From: Acidobacteriota bacterium
GTDB taxonomy: Bacteria; Acidobacteriota; Aminicenantia; Aminicenantales; Saccharicenantaceae
NCBI GenBank assembly: GCA_028749115.1
Contig: JAQURD010000003.1
Location: 124,001 to 188,000 of the forward strand
Length of the DNA stretch: 64,000 nt
Direction of reading: 5' to 3'
The position numbers were made by a program, and so were the translations under genes. Each line of letters starts with the position of its first letter. Positions within the stretch are counted from its first letter, which is position 1. Shown piece by piece: positions 16,009 through 26,314 of this stretch. The notes under the pieces were generated by a model. It made no database searches, had not been told where the DNA came from, and saw only the letters and a program-made list of their open reading frames with translations.

Positions 16009-18753
16009 ATGGAACAAAAAGTTACTCTGCGGGGCGTCCGGGTTCATAATCTGAAAAACATTGACCTGGACCTGCCTGTTGGCCAGCTGATCGTTATTAC
16101 CGGGGTCAGCGGCTCAGGCAAGTCTTCCCTGGCTTTTGATACTCTCTATGCTGAAGGGCAGAGACGCTATCTCGAGTCTCTTTCCTCTTATGCCCGTCAG
16201 TTTCTTGAGCGGCTGGACAAACCAGAAGCTGACCTGATTGAAGGTATCCCGCCGGCCATCGCCATTCAACAAAAGGCTTCAGCTAAAAACCCCAGATCAA
16301 CGGTGGCGACAGTAACTGAAATTTATGATTATCTAAGAGTTCTTTATGCTCACCTCGGAACAATACATTGCTTGAAATGCGGGCAGCCAGTCAAAAAAGA
16401 TACAGTCGACTCCATGACTGAAATTCTTTTCAAGTTTCCAACCGGCATCAAAATTATCATCACTTTTTTATGGCCAGCAGAGAAAAAACTTTCTGAGCTC
16501 AGGAGAGAAGGATTCCTGAAACTTTACCTGGACGGCCAGGTCAGGAGTCTTAATGAGCTCGAAGAAGGAAAAACAAAAAAGAATGGGCTGGAAGTCGTTG
16601 TTGATGAGCTAAAACTTGATAAAGAAGATAGAGAACGACTGGTTGATTCTCTCGAAACTGGTTTAAAAAAAGGCGAAGGCCGGGTTAAAGTTCACGTAGC
16701 TGGCAGGCAGATCTATCTTTTTTCCGAGCAACTGGAATGCCGCCAGTGTGGAATTGTTTATGAAGAACCATACCCCAATCTTCTGTCCTTCAACAGTCCG
16801 CAAGGTGCCTGCCCTGTTTGCCACGGCTTTGGAGATCTGCCTGTCCTCGATGAGGATAAAATTGTTCCAGACAAAAAGAAATCTCTTGAAGAGGGAGCCA
16901 TCGAACCCTGGACCAAGCCGGCCTCGCACGGGCTGCAGAGAGAGCTTCTGCGGGAAGCCAGAAAAAGAGGCATCCCGACCTCTATCCCGTTTTACCGCCT
17001 CAAGCCTGAAGAGCAAAAACTTATTCTGGAAGGCGGTGATGGTTATTTTGGAGTCAAAGGTTTTTTTGACTGGCTTGAGTCGAAGAAATATAAAGTTCAG
17101 GTGCGAGTGCTCTTGAGCCGCTACCGGAAGTTTGTCGCCTGCCCGGCCTGTCATCGAACCAGATTAAACGAAAAAGCCCTGGCCATAAAAATCCAGGGAA
17201 AATCCATTGGCGATTTTTGTGCCCTGAGCGTCCGGGAAGCTTTTGACTTCCTTGAGAACCTGACCCTTGAGCCGTATGAAAGACAGGTCGGTGAGCGCCT
17301 TCTTCAGGAAATTAAGAACCGCCTGAGTTTTTTGCTGGAGGTTGGACTTGATTACCTGACTCTTGACCGCCTGACTTTCACCCTCAGCGGGGGTGAAGCG
17401 CAGAGGATCAATCTGGCCGCCGCTTTGAGCGCTTCTCTGGTCGGAACGCTTTTTATTCTGGATGAACCATCCATTGGCCTTCATCCCCGTGATAATTACC
17501 GGTTGATCAAAATATTGAGAGAACTTCAGCAGATAGGAAATACAGTGGTGGTAGTAGAACATGACCCAGATATTATCAGGCAGGCCGATTATAATATCGA
17601 TCTTGGGCCGGGAGCCGGAGAATATGGGGGTGAGCTTATCTTTGCCGGCCCGACGAAAGATTTTCTTGGCGATGAGAAGTCTTTAACGGCTAAATATGTC
17701 CGGGGAGAATTATCTATCTCCCAGCCGCCGGGCAGACGGCCGGTCGCTCGTTGCCTTAAAATTCATGGGGCTAGAAAACACAACCTGAAAAACCTTAACA
17801 TCAACCTGCCGCTCGGTATTTTCGTCTGCCTAACCGGCGTCTCCGGTTCGGGAAAAAGTACCCTTGTTGATGATATTATTTATAAAGGCCTGACAGGTGA
17901 AGATACCGATGGCTTTGACCGGCTCGAAGGACAGGACTTAATCAGCCAGGTAATTAGAGTTGATCAGTCTCCTCTCAGCACCTCGCCCCGTTCTATCCCA
18001 GCTACTTACACTAAAGCCATGGACAGTATCAGAGAGCTGTTCGCTTCGACCCGCGAGGCTCAAGCTCTTGGCTATCAGGCTGGTCATTTTTCTTTTAATA
18101 CTCCGCATGGTCAGTGTCCTGACTGCCAGGGAGCCGGCTTCAAGCAAGTAGAGATGCAATTTCTGAGCGATGTCACCCTGACCTGTGAAACCTGTCAGGG
18201 CCGGCGTTATAAGTCCGAGATCCTCGAAATAAAATACAGAGGTAAGAGCATTTATGATGTCTTAAAGATGAGTGTCAGCGAAGCCTTAGAGTTTTTTGCC
18301 GGCGATGAAGATATTGTCAGACGGCTTCAACCTCTGGCTGAGGTCGGACTGGGTTATCTGCGGTTAGGTCAGCCAACCACCACTCTGTCCGGAGGAGAAC
18401 TGCAGCGCATCAAACTGGCCTATCATCTGGTTCATGAAAGAAAACAAAACATTCTTTATCTTTTCGATGAGCCAACTATCGGGCTTCATGCTGATGACAT
18501 TAAAACTCTTCTTCAGTGTTTTCAAAAACTGGTAGAAGAAGGGAATAGCCTGGTAGTTATCGAACATAATCTCGATGTTATCAAATCAGCCGACTATATA
18601 ATTGATCTCGGACCGGAGGGTGGAGAGCGGGGCGGTTATATTGTGGCTCAGGGTTTGCCTGAAGAAATAGCAGCTGCCCCCGGCTCTATTACCGGAGTCT
18701 TCTTACAAAAGATTCTGGCAGCATCTCAACCCGGCAGTACTGGCCGGCGATAA
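16009..18753 (+). CDS. uvrA: Excinuclease ABC subunit A
   Basis: A 914-residue UvrA, the damage-sensing ATPase of nucleotide excision repair that loads UvrB. It has two ABC ATPase halves: Walker [10 protein letters not shown] at about 32-40 and GVSGSGKST at about 610-618, with signatures LSGGEAQR near 458 and LSGGELQR near 792. Zinc-binding cysteine pairs are present in both halves (CRQCG with [16 protein letters not shown] with CETCQGRR). The length is close to the usual 940, so it is complete. Its 3' end overlaps the 3' end of the convergent mgsA gene by 28 bases. Upstream no consensus ribosome site is visible. Confidence 0.97.
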   Translation: MEQKVTLRGVRVHNLKNIDLDLPVGQLIVITGVSGSGKSSLAFDTLYAEGQRRYLESLSSYARQFLERLDKPEADLIEGIPPAIAIQQKASAKNPRSTVATVTEIYDYLRVLYAHLGTIHCLKCGQPVKKDTVDSMTEILFKFPTGIKIIITFLWPAEKKLSELRREGFLKLYLDGQVRSLNELEEGKTKKNGLEVVVDELKLDKEDRERLVDSLETGLKKGEGRVKVHVAGRQIYLFSEQLECRQCGIVYEEPYPNLLSFNSPQGACPVCHGFGDLPVLDEDKIVPDKKKSLEEGAIEPWTKPASHGLQRELLREARKRGIPTSIPFYRLKPEEQKLILEGGDGYFGVKGFFDWLESKKYKVQVRVLLSRYRKFVACPACHRTRLNEKALAIKIQGKSIGDFCALSVREAFDFLENLTLEPYERQVGERLLQEIKNRLSFLLEVGLDYLTLDRLTFTLSGGEAQRINLAAALSASLVGTLFILDEPSIGLHPRDNYRLIKILRELQQIGNTVVVVEHDPDIIRQADYNIDLGPGAGEYGGELIFAGPTKDFLGDEKSLTAKYVRGELSISQPPGRRPVARCLKIHGARKHNLKNLNINLPLGIFVCLTGVSGSGKSTLVDDIIYKGLTGEDTDGFDRLEGQDLISQVIRVDQSPLSTSPRSIPATYTKAMDSIRELFASTREAQALGYQAGHFSFNTPHGQCPDCQGAGFKQVEMQFLSDVTLTCETCQGRRYKSEILEIKYRGKSIYDVLKMSVSEALEFFAGDEDIVRRLQPLAEVGLGYLRLGQPTTTLSGGELQRIKLAYHLVHERKQNILYLFDEPTIGLHADDIKTLLQCFQKLVEEGNSLVVIEHNLDVIKSADYIIDLGPEGGERGGYIVAQGLPEEIAAAPGSITGVFLQKILAASQPGSTGRR

Positions 18754-19169
18754 TAATCTGAATAATCTGGCACCTGGCGGAAATATTCTTTACCCATTAG
18801 AGGAGAAGAAATCATAAAATCAGCCGATGAGCGGTCACAGGCCACTGGAATATTCCAGACAGCAGCTATCCGCAGCAAAGCCTTGATATCCGGGTCATGG
18901 GGCAGAGGTTCAAGCGGATCCCAGAAGAAAATCAAAAAGTCAATTACCCCTTCTGCAATTCTGGCTCCAACCTGCTGGTCACCCCCAAGCGGCCCGCTTT
19001 CCAGAGTATTGATCTTGATCCCAAGCTCCTTGGTCAGCAAAGCGCCAGTCGTCCCGGTGGCCCATAATTCATGTTGCTCTAAAAGGCCGCGGTTATATTT
19101 GGCCCAGTCAAGCAGATCCTGTTTTTTATTATCATGAGCGACCAGGGCAATTTTTTTCTGAAGTGACAT
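18726..19169 (-). CDS. mgsA: Methylglyoxal synthase
   Basis: A 147-residue enzyme converting dihydroxyacetone phosphate to methylglyoxal and phosphate, a bypass of lower glycolysis. Family text is clear: [16 protein letters not shown] at the N-terminus, ATGTTG (phosphate binding), [17 protein letters not shown] with the catalytic Asp, and [19 protein letters not shown] with His and Asp. I give the ATG at 19169; an in-frame GTG at 19199 would add ten residues and cannot be excluded. The gene ends inside the 3' end of uvrA, tail to tail. Confidence 0.93.
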   Translation of the reverse strand: MSLQKKIALVAHDNKKQDLLDWAKYNRGLLEQHELWATGTTGALLTKELGIKINTLESGPLGGDQQVGARIAEGVIDFLIFFWDPLEPLPHDPDIKALLRIAAVWNIPVACDRSSADFMISSPLMGKEYFRQVPDYSDYYRRPVLPG

Positions 19170-19282
19170 TTTAACCAGTTTGGTTTTCACCACCCTCACC
19201 TTTCTTATTATTCTTATTTTAAATTTTTTTATTTTTTAGAATCAGCCTGGACAGTGATCTTTCTGGCTCTTTGATGGCAATA

Positions 19283-20566
19283 TCAAAGAACTATTTTCTT
19301 CCTTCTCCACTTTAGCTTCATGGTGAGCACCCGGTCAGTAGCAAAAATTCTGGCTGTCCAGATAAGCATGACAGCTACAAAGACAAAATTATAGACAAGC
19401 CCCAGCCAGAACATTTGCATATGGCCAAACATCATATTTTGCATAGCAAAAAACGGATGGGAAAAAGGAATGGCCAGCACCAAAATTTTGGCCGGTAGGC
19501 TCATGGTATTAATATCAGCAAACAGGCTGATAAAATAGGGCACCAGAACAAGGAAAACCAGTGGAATATTTAAACTCTGAGCTGTCCGGTAGTCTTCAGC
19601 CAGAACTCCGAGAATAGTAGCTATTGATAGAGCACAAAGGATAGCTAAGAAAAGAGACAGGCCAAAAAGAGCATAGTCCTGAGTATCAATAGTCAAGCCT
19701 AATTGCTTTAGAATGGGGGCTAAGCCGCCAGTGACCGAGGATAATTCCTCCGTTGGAAAACTGAAAGCCATCTTGAAGCCATAAAGATAAATAGCAGCCG
19801 ACAGCAGGCCAACCAGGCCGGCGGCCAGCATTTTAGCCATAGCTATGGCCTGCCTGGAAATTGGGACGGTTAGCAGGGTTTCGAGCGTCTTATTCTGTTT
19901 TTCCATGGCAATAGCCGTAATGACCATTTGAGAGGAATACATAATAATCATCATTAGAATGATAGGCAGAAGATAGCTCTGGGCATAGAGAGTACCGATG
20001 ACTGCTGCACTTGAACCCTGAGCCATCCGTTCTTTGACCAAGATAAACTCTCTGTTTTTGATCGGAGATTTAATTTCAGCCGGGTTGATATCAGGCAGCC
20101 TCTTTTTTAGATACTGATTTGAGAGGAAATCATTAGTAGTATTCAGAAGGGCTTTGACCACTTCTGAGGTTCTGCTCCCAGAGATGGAAATTCCCCGGAG
20201 ATAAGAGTAAGTTTCAACTTCGACAGGTTTAAAGTTAGAAACTTCCTGGCTGAAGCCAGAGGGAATCACCACCAGCAGCCCCAGATCAGTCATCTGAAGC
20301 TTCTTGATAACATCTTCCTTCTCGCCCGCTTGCTCCTCAATGATAAAGTTGGCCATGTTAAGAGCTCCAATCAGGTCCTTAGATAATTCTGACTGATCAA
20401 GATCTAAAACAGCAATTTTCTGCCTGGCTATGGCCTTTTTCATCTCTTTCTTGGTGACATTGCCGATGAAACTAAAGATCAGAAGCATTAAGACGAGTGA
20501 AATTATCAACTGTTTATTGATCAGTTCCTTTATTTCCTTGATTAACAGATGTCCAAAGTTTTTCAT
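19283..20566 (-). CDS. ABC-2 type transporter permease (NatB-like)
   Basis: A 427-residue membrane subunit. One N-terminal transmembrane helix (about 23-37) is followed by a large extracytoplasmic domain (about 40-185) and a cluster of five or six helices to the C-terminus. The segment EKQNKTLETLLTVPISRQAI is the usual ABC-2/NatB coupling region. It pairs with the ATPase gene immediately upstream: stop and start overlap by one base (TAATG), so the two are translationally coupled. NatAB exports Na+ in Bacillus, but this architecture is also used for drug and lipid export, so the substrate is open. Confidence 0.85.
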   Translation of the reverse strand: MKNFGHLLIKEIKELINKQLIISLVLMLLIFSFIGNVTKKEMKKAIARQKIAVLDLDQSELSKDLIGALNMANFIIEEQAGEKEDVIKKLQMTDLGLLVVIPSGFSQEVSNFKPVEVETYSYLRGISISGSRTSEVVKALLNTTNDFLSNQYLKKRLPDINPAEIKSPIKNREFILVKERMAQGSSAAVIGTLYAQSYLLPIILMMIIMYSSQMVITAIAMEKQNKTLETLLTVPISRQAIAMAKMLAAGLVGLLSAAIYLYGFKMAFSFPTEELSSVTGGLAPILKQLGLTIDTQDYALFGLSLFLAILCALSIATILGVLAEDYRTAQSLNIPLVFLVLVPYFISLFADINTMSLPAKILVLAIPFSHPFFAMQNMMFGHMQMFWLGLVYNFVFVAVMLIWTARIFATDRVLTMKLKWRRKKIVL

Positions 20567-21297
20567 TAGCTGTTACTCCTGACGCAACTTTTGAAAACAA
20601 TTTCCAGGTTCGGCGCCTGGTATTTCTCCTTGAGTTCCTGCGGACTGCCAGCATCAAGAATTTGCCCCTGGTCAATCAGAGCTACCCGGTCAGAAAGAAA
20701 TTCAACTTCAAGCATATTATGAGAAGAGAGCAAAACAGAGATACCCTGTTTAACAAAGCTTTTGATGGTTTCTCTAACCTCCAGCGAGTTAATGACGTCC
20801 AGGCCGGAAGTTGGTTCATCCAGAATGGCTAGAGCCGGCTTGGTCATTAAAGCTCTGCCCAGCAGTAACTTTCTTGTCATGCCTTTACTATAAGTGCCTA
20901 CTTTATCTTTTAGCCTGGCACCCAGGTCGCTAATCTGCTCACCGCGACTGATATATTCTTTAAGCTCAACCCCGTTGTTAGCATAGAACCGGGCCATAAA
21001 TTCAAGATAATCCAGGCCTTTCATATTCCGGTAAGCCCCGGCCTCTTCAGGCAAATAGCTTATTTTCTCCCTGAATTTTTCCGGATCCTTTTTAAGATCA
21101 AAACCAAGAAAGCTAACCCGGCCGTCTGAGGGGGTAAGCAGGGTAGCAATTATCCTCAGGGTTGTTGTCTTGCCAGCTCCATTCGGGCCAATTAAACCAA
21201 AAATCTCGCCCTGATCAACTTTAAAACTAATACCTTTAAGGGCTGGCAGCTGACCATAATTTTTTTTCAAGCTTTCTACTTCCAGAACAGGCGTCAT
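20566..21297 (-). CDS. ABC transporter ATP-binding protein (NatA-like)
   Basis: A 243-residue ATPase with Walker A GPNGAGKTTT at about 37-46, the relaxed signature YSKGMTRKLLLGRAL typical of ABC-2 exporters in place of LSGGQ, Walker B LAILDEPTSGLD, and the H-loop SSHN. It supplies energy to the permease encoded directly downstream. GGAGG sits 5 bases before the ATG. Confidence 0.93.
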   Translation of the reverse strand: MTPVLEVESLKKNYGQLPALKGISFKVDQGEIFGLIGPNGAGKTTTLRIIATLLTPSDGRVSFLGFDLKKDPEKFREKISYLPEEAGAYRNMKGLDYLEFMARFYANNGVELKEYISRGEQISDLGARLKDKVGTYSKGMTRKLLLGRALMTKPALAILDEPTSGLDVINSLEVRETIKSFVKQGISVLLSSHNMLEVEFLSDRVALIDQGQILDAGSPQELKEKYQAPNLEIVFKSCVRSNS

Positions 21298-21560
21298 TCG
21301 GTCCTCCTTTTATCCAATTCATTCCTTTTAATATGTTGCTTATGCTAGCAATATCTTTACCTGCGGATTCCGTCACGGAAAAAAGCTTTCAAGATGGATT
21401 ATCCCTGAAAAGCGATTACTTTTCAACTCAACGTAGAACCTGGAAGAAAATTGTCTGCCTGCTTTGAGGTCTAGGAAAAGACTGGCAACCTGAAAATAAA
21501 GGCTTTCTTTTCTACCAAAATTTAATTTGAGAGGAGGCCCTCGACCTTAAATCTATCTAA
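21298..21560. other. Non-coding upstream region of the ABC transporter operon
   Basis: No gene is seen in this part of the 745-base gap between the ABC operon and the large protease gene. It should contain the minus-strand promoter of the ABC operon, but no clear boxes were identified. Confidence 0.3.
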
Positions 21561-21800
21561 AACACATTATTCTACCTATCAATAAGTGTCCGTGCCCTGG
21601 AGCAACATGAATTCAACGATGGCCAGAAGGCTTACCTGCAGGCGGTATCCAATAGACGGTTCCGTTCTCTCTCCGTCATCTCTGCGAACGCCCTGCCACA
21701 GCGGTTCCAGCCAGTAAACTGGCTGGGGACGAGAGATAGACTCTGGTGCAGGCTGAATCTGGATTCACTGCCTTTAAAGGAACAAAGCATCTTACGCTGA
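21561..21800 (+). pseudogene. Protein-like open stretch without a start codon, unknown
   Basis: Eighty codons are open with no ATG at the front. The translation reads protein-like rather than random (for example QRFQPVNWLGTRDRLWCRLN) but I cannot name a family. It ends at TGA 21798-21800. It may be a remnant of a lost gene, since it lacks any start and ribosome site. Chance cannot be excluded. Confidence 0.25.
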
Positions 21801-21991
21801 AAAACCAGGGATATATCCGTCGGGCCGAAGACTGGCAAGATCTGGAAGAACTATTTCAGTTGAACAAAGTTATCAAACGAAAAGACCGTAACTTCCATCA
21901 TCTATACTACTTTCTCCTTAAGATTATGGAACCTTTTCCCAACTAGATAAGTGATGAATCTTCCTTGATAATTAACCTGTTTCGCCGGCAG

Positions 21992-22013
21992 GAGGGAGCC
22001 CAAAGGCTCCCTC
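21992..22013 (-). terminator. 9-bp GC-rich hairpin after the protease gene
   Basis: GAGGGAGCC and GGCTCCCTC pair perfectly around a four-base loop, 29 bases past the protease stop on the minus strand. A T-run is lacking on either side, so efficiency as an intrinsic terminator is uncertain. The position suggests transcription end or mRNA protection for the protease gene. Confidence 0.5.
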
Positions 22014-22042
22014 TTGCGGCAATTATTTCTACTCGATATAAC

Positions 22043-25000
22043 CTAATAGAGCTGGAATGGGCCGTCGCTGTAGTCGGTCAATGTCCTTGTGTAATAGTCA
22101 ACTATCATAATCTTATACGTAGAGTCTGCGGCTAACGAGGTCGGAATCTTCCAACTATATGAGCCAGTTGAAGCGGGCAGATACCAGGTTATCCACTGTA
22201 CGAATGTCGAGCCACGGTAGAGCGCAATGTCGATGTAGCTGGTAGTCGAAGGAGCTGTCCAGCGGATGGTGTAGGTATAACCCCTTGCCCACTGCTCACC
22301 ACCATTGGGAGAAATCACCGCCAATGTGCTTGGCGTTGAGGTCACGGTTAGGGTAACAGTGTTTGAGGTAATGCTACCAGCCGAATTGCTTACCACAACA
22401 TAGAACTTGGCACCGTTATCAGCCGAGGTAGTAGCGGGAGTCGTGTAGCTGGCAGCAGTGGCACCACTGATCGCCACGCTGTTCTTATACCACTGGTAAC
22501 TCAATGGTGTCGTGCCCGTAGCTACCACCGAGAAGGTTGCTGTCTGGCCGGCATTGACTGTCTTGCTAACTGGCTGGGTCGTAATTGTCGGAGCCGTGAC
22601 AGAAGTCGAGATTATAGAGAAGTAGGCGTCGCTAACGTCTTTGATGCTGGAGGAGGAAGTAGAGGTAACGCGCACAGTGTAATCGGAACGGACCCCCTGA
22701 GTTGAGCTGATGGCCCAATTGTAAGAACCGGTGCTGGCGGCGGTAGAGGAGACAATAGTTTTATTCAGAACCCCAGCTTTGAGGAGTTCAATCTTGACGT
22801 TAGTCACGCCTGATGAGCTCCAGCGTATTGTTTGTGTTGTGCCACGTTGCCACTGCTCACCGCCATTGGGAGAAACCACCGTAATGAACGCGGTAGAAGA
22901 GGTTACAGTGAGGGTCACTGTATTCGAGGTAACACTGCCCGCCGAATTACTTATTACAACATAGAATGTCGTACCGTTATCTGAGCTGGTAGTAGCAGGA
23001 GTCGTATAGCTGGAAGAGGTAGCGCCACTCATGGCTACCCCGTTCTTATACCACTGGTAACTCAATGGTGTCGTGCCCGTAGCTACAACTGAGAAGGTTG
23101 CTGTCTGGCCGACATTGACTGTCTTGCTCACTGGCTGGGTCGTAATCGTCGGAGCCGTGCCCGAAACAACGGTCAGAGTCACACTGTTGGAAGACACGCT
23201 GCCATAGGAGTTGCTCACCCGGACATAGAATATTGCATCATTATCTGAGCTGGTAGTAGCAGGAGTCGTATAGCTGGAAGAGGTAGCGCCACTCATGGCT
23301 ACCCCGTTCTTATACCACTGGTAACTCAATGGTGTCGTGCCCGTAGCTACAACTGAGAAAGTTGCTGTCTGGCCGACATTGACTGTCTTGCTCACTGGCT
23401 GGGTCGTAATCGTCGGAGCCGTGCCCGAACTAGTTTTCTGCCCGGCCAGAATGGTGTTGCGGGGATCCTGGTCCCAGGCATAATCCAGCAGGGTAACCGA
23501 GGTACCACTCGAATTAACCTGCAGTCTCATCCAGCCGTAGACTGTATAACCATGATAAAGGAACTGGAAACCAACATATGCTGTCCTCCCATTCCACGAT
23601 ATGTAGCTGGGACCGGTTATGGTATGCTGACCGCCATAAGTACCACCGAGACACCAGTATTGTGAGGTCGAACCTATAGGTCCGTTGGCACTAAGCGGTA
23701 TTAGATTGCCCGGAGGTGTTGTCCCGGTACACAAAGCTGGCTGGGTATAGGTTTCCAGTTTGAATGTGTAGTTAGCTGGATCGCCATCGTAGTTGTAGCC
23801 GTAATACCAAAGGCCAAAGGGGTATGCATAGTTACTTCCTTCTAGATAAAAAGGCTGCCAGGTTGTATAAGTATCACAAGTGGTATCGACTGCATCATAA
23901 TAGATCAGTTGATAAGGATCATTGAAATTAATCTTTAACTGACTGTACGAGGCATTGCCTACTCCTGCGGCGCTACCACCTGAGAAGGCGGCTCCAAGGA
24001 AATTTATAGTGAGATTATTAACACTGTCAGTACTCGCATGGGCACCGACTGAGCCAGTAATGGAAACCGTGGCAGTAGTGGCACTCAATACCTGAATCTG
24101 CAGGGTCAAACCAGCGGGAAGATTGGAAGTAGTAAAGTGAGTTCCTTCTGTAAAGTAACCGCTAGCTTTGCTGAACTGAGTACTGGTGGTGCTGTGAGCT
24201 ATATAGATATCAACCGTATTACCGATGGTGCCGTCGTTGTTGATGCCTTCATAGAAGGTATTGCTGCGATAAACAATTTTGGGAGTAGTCGTTTCGTAGA
24301 GAACATAGGTGGAATATTGACCAACCAAATCGCTGCCATATGCTAGCCTGATATAGCCACTCTCTCCCCAGCTTGTGCCCCATGAGTTCTTGACGTAGAA
24401 ACACCCTGCAGTATCGTCCCAGCCGGTAATTAATACTATGTGGTTGCTTGATGAACCAGTGTGACTCCATACACCGCCCGTATAGCTGCCCCAGCTCGAG
24501 CAATCAACACAGGTACCCACTGGGCCATAATCATAGATTTTCTGTTTGATCTGGGCAACTGTTGGGTTGTGGGCTTTGGTGGGGACAGCACTATCGGAAA
24601 CATCATCGACGTAGGCCCACCCTTCAATCTGTTCATATGGAGAATGAGGTGGATTACAAGGCAAATCAGTTGCCTGGTAGGGAAAATCGCTTTCAAGGCG
24701 CGCTCCAGCACCAGCTTCAGTCGGTAGGCACTTATTGTAGTAGTAGTCGTAGGACCACCAGCCCCCGCCGCAACCAAAACCATCCATATTGCAAGAGACA
24801 ATGTACTGCTCCGAATAATCGCGCGTTATTCCATCCTTGATAAGGACCTTAGCTTCCACGGCAGCCGTGGCACCGAAGGCCCAGCAGCTTCCGCACTGAC
24901 CCTGATCTTTGACCGGAGTGACTTTGCTTGTATCGCGCCAATCAAAATGGGCCGGCAAACCAGGGGATGCTACCTGGTCTGGCGATAGCTTCGCAACTGG

Positions 25001-25501
25001 AACAGGCTTCACTGCAACCTTGAGTGCCTCAACATTCCCACTGTACATACCGAGGGAGCGGACATAAAGATTTTTCGTTTTGGCATAGCCTCCCTGCCAT
25101 GGGCGTCGTAAGACTAACTGCATTCTTGCCAGGCCGGGTTTTCTTCCCACGAAACGCAGCACCTGAAGCTTGGGTGAGCCGGGCATGGGACGGGCGTTGC
25201 TATCAGCTTCTACGAATTCTGGAACTGTTTTACAAGCTGCATCCTGCTCTTCAATCATCATGAGAGTTTCAGCAACTTCATTCCGGTTGGCAATCTCCCA
25301 CCTATAACCTGACGAGGGATTGGCCGGCAATTTGATGACCGCTACATTTGAGGTTGCCAGTTCAATATCCATTTCCCTTGTAGAATCATCCATAACGACG
25401 GAAAGGATATTTTGAGGTGAAAAATTGATGGCTTGCCTGCCATCGGCAGCACACAGGACGAGGGCGACCAGTAAGATCACCCATACGTAGGACTTCTTCA
25501 T
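22043..25501 (-). CDS. Secreted papain-family (C1A) cysteine protease with N-terminal chagasin-like domain and Ig/Kre9-like repeats
   Basis: A 1152-residue secreted protein. Layout: signal peptide (about 1-20); a chagasin/I42-like inhibitor domain (about 35-150) with NPSSGYRWEI at 61-70 and the RPW motif at 133-135; a papain-like catalytic domain (about 182-400) with Gln200, Cys206 in GQCGSCWAF, His354 in SSNHIVLI and Asn372 in VKNSWGTSWG; a middle region of about 290 residues of unknown fold; then Ig, Ig, Kre9/KNH-like (SPNGGEQWQRG), Ig, Kre9/KNH-like (SPNGGEQWARG) to the end. All catalytic residues are present. The usual I29 pro-domain is not seen; the chagasin-like domain occupies that place. 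GGAGG lies 6 bases before the ATG. It probably degrades extracellular protein while the repeats bind surfaces; that part is inference. Confidence 0.88.
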   Translation of the reverse strand: MKKSYVWVILLVALVLCAADGRQAINFSPQNILSVVMDDSTREMDIELATSNVAVIKLPANPSSGYRWEIANRNEVAETLMMIEEQDAACKTVPEFVEADSNARPMPGSPKLQVLRFVGRKPGLARMQLVLRRPWQGGYAKTKNLYVRSLGMYSGNVEALKVAVKPVPVAKLSPDQVASPGLPAHFDWRDTSKVTPVKDQGQCGSCWAFGATAAVEAKVLIKDGITRDYSEQYIVSCNMDGFGCGGGWWSYDYYYNKCLPTEAGAGARLESDFPYQATDLPCNPPHSPYEQIEGWAYVDDVSDSAVPTKAHNPTVAQIKQKIYDYGPVGTCVDCSSWGSYTGGVWSHTGSSSNHIVLITGWDDTAGCFYVKNSWGTSWGESGYIRLAYGSDLVGQYSTYVLYETTTPKIVYRSNTFYEGINNDGTIGNTVDIYIAHSTTSTQFSKASGYFTEGTHFTTSNLPAGLTLQIQVLSATTATVSITGSVGAHASTDSVNNLTINFLGAAFSGGSAAGVGNASYSQLKINFNDPYQLIYYDAVDTTCDTYTTWQPFYLEGSNYAYPFGLWYYGYNYDGDPANYTFKLETYTQPALCTGTTPPGNLIPLSANGPIGSTSQYWCLGGTYGGQHTITGPSYISWNGRTAYVGFQFLYHGYTVYGWMRLQVNSSGTSVTLLDYAWDQDPRNTILAGQKTSSGTAPTITTQPVSKTVNVGQTATFSVVATGTTPLSYQWYKNGVAMSGATSSSYTTPATTSSDNDAIFYVRVSNSYGSVSSNSVTLTVVSGTAPTITTQPVSKTVNVGQTATFSVVATGTTPLSYQWYKNGVAMSGATSSSYTTPATTSSDNGTTFYVVISNSAGSVTSNTVTLTVTSSTAFITVVSPNGGEQWQRGTTQTIRWSSSGVTNVKIELLKAGVLNKTIVSSTAASTGSYNWAISSTQGVRSDYTVRVTSTSSSSIKDVSDAYFSIISTSVTAPTITTQPVSKTVNAGQTATFSVVATGTTPLSYQWYKNSVAISGATAASYTTPATTSADNGAKFYVVVSNSAGSITSNTVTLTVTSTPSTLAVISPNGGEQWARGYTYTIRWTAPSTTSYIDIALYRGSTFVQWITWYLPASTGSYSWKIPTSLAADSTYKIMIVDYYTRTLTDYSDGPFQLY
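22977..23429. repeat. Tandem near-identical Ig-domain repeat units (264-bp period)
   Basis: Segments 22977-23165 and 23241-23429 are 189 bases long and differ at only one position by eye, with a 264-base (88-codon) period. A third, more diverged copy lies at about 22340-22598. They encode Ig-like domains of the large protease. Such identity at synonymous sites points to recent duplication or gene conversion. Confidence 0.85.
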
Positions 25502-25609
25502 CTGATTCCTCCTTCCAAAACATTTATCTATAATTAAACCTCCTATTGTTTTCGCCCTTATTCATTCCCTGTTGTCAATTTTCATCTAAAGCACATTCAT
25601 CTCCTCCCA

Positions 25610-26047
25610 TCAGGATGGCTTTATGGCCTCAATCTGACGATAAGATCTTCCAATTAGTCTGGTGATGTTTATGAAAGCCAAACCACCAGTGGGGTCAATC
25701 TGCGGATTGTCAAATGGGCCCGAGCCTTTTAGCCGGGTCATGATGAAAGGGTGATTATGAAGATCAACAACCTCAATAGCTAGCTTGAAACCTCGTTCTG
25801 GCTTAAGTGACGGCTCAGCCCAGATAGGGTAAGAGAAAGCCTGATAACCAGCCCAGGTTATGCTGTCCCGGTCTTGAATTTTTTGGGGTTCAATAGGCGG
25901 AGGCGAAGAAGAAAAAACTGATTTTGAGGATGTTTCGGACGAAATGCTATTCGCAGTAATTAGACCAGCGACCAGGAGGCAAAAAATTAGCCTCAAGCAG
26001 AAGTCAGTTGATAAAAATCTTTGCTTGATCGGAGCCTGGCTACCCAT
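25610..26047 (-). CDS. Small secreted or membrane-anchored protein of unknown function
   Basis: A 145-residue frame with one hydrophobic segment (about 17-36, FCLRLIFCLLVAGLITANSI) that could be a signal peptide or anchor. A serine/proline-rich linker (SSSPPPIEPQ) and a globular part with FKLAIEVVDLHNHPFIMTR and IDPTGGLAFINITRLIG follow. I do not recognise the family. It lies 108 bases upstream of the large protease on the same strand, so it might be co-transcribed with it, but no coupling is visible. It could be a partial gene. Confidence 0.5.
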   Translation of the reverse strand: MGSQAPIKQRFLSTDFCLRLIFCLLVAGLITANSISSETSSKSVFSSSPPPIEPQKIQDRDSITWAGYQAFSYPIWAEPSLKPERGFKLAIEVVDLHNHPFIMTRLKGSGPFDNPQIDPTGGLAFINITRLIGRSYRQIEAIKPS

Positions 26048-26314
26048 AATCAGAGCACCTATAAAATATCTTAAAAGATGTTTAATATATTAGATATTAG
26101 ATTAAGTCAAGGAAAATATTTCTTTAATTTCTGGACACTTATGTTTAGAAGAATAATTCTTGGTTTGTTTTATGTCTTGTAGTCTACCGGATGATTGAGA
26201 AGTGCAATTTGCCTATCAAAGCGAGAGATATTCTAGACAGTGTCAATCATTTGGTATAAATTAACTTGCAGCCAAGGACAGGAAGGATAGAACATAGCAC
26301 TTAGCACTCTTCTC
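26048..26314. other. AT-rich gap next to a transposase relic
   Basis: With the relic at 26315-26530 and the stretch to 26788, a 741-base interval has no intact gene. I see no complete terminal inverted repeats that would define an insertion sequence. Confidence 0.3.

Noticed and set aside
16663-17154. A 163-codon open frame on the minus strand opposite uvrA
   Set aside because: It is antisense to conserved UvrA coding sequence and lacks a ribosome site or family match.
22977-23429. A CRISPR-like array suggested by regular repeats
   Set aside because: The repeats are 264 bases apart, in frame, and encode Ig domains; there are no short direct repeats with unique spacers.
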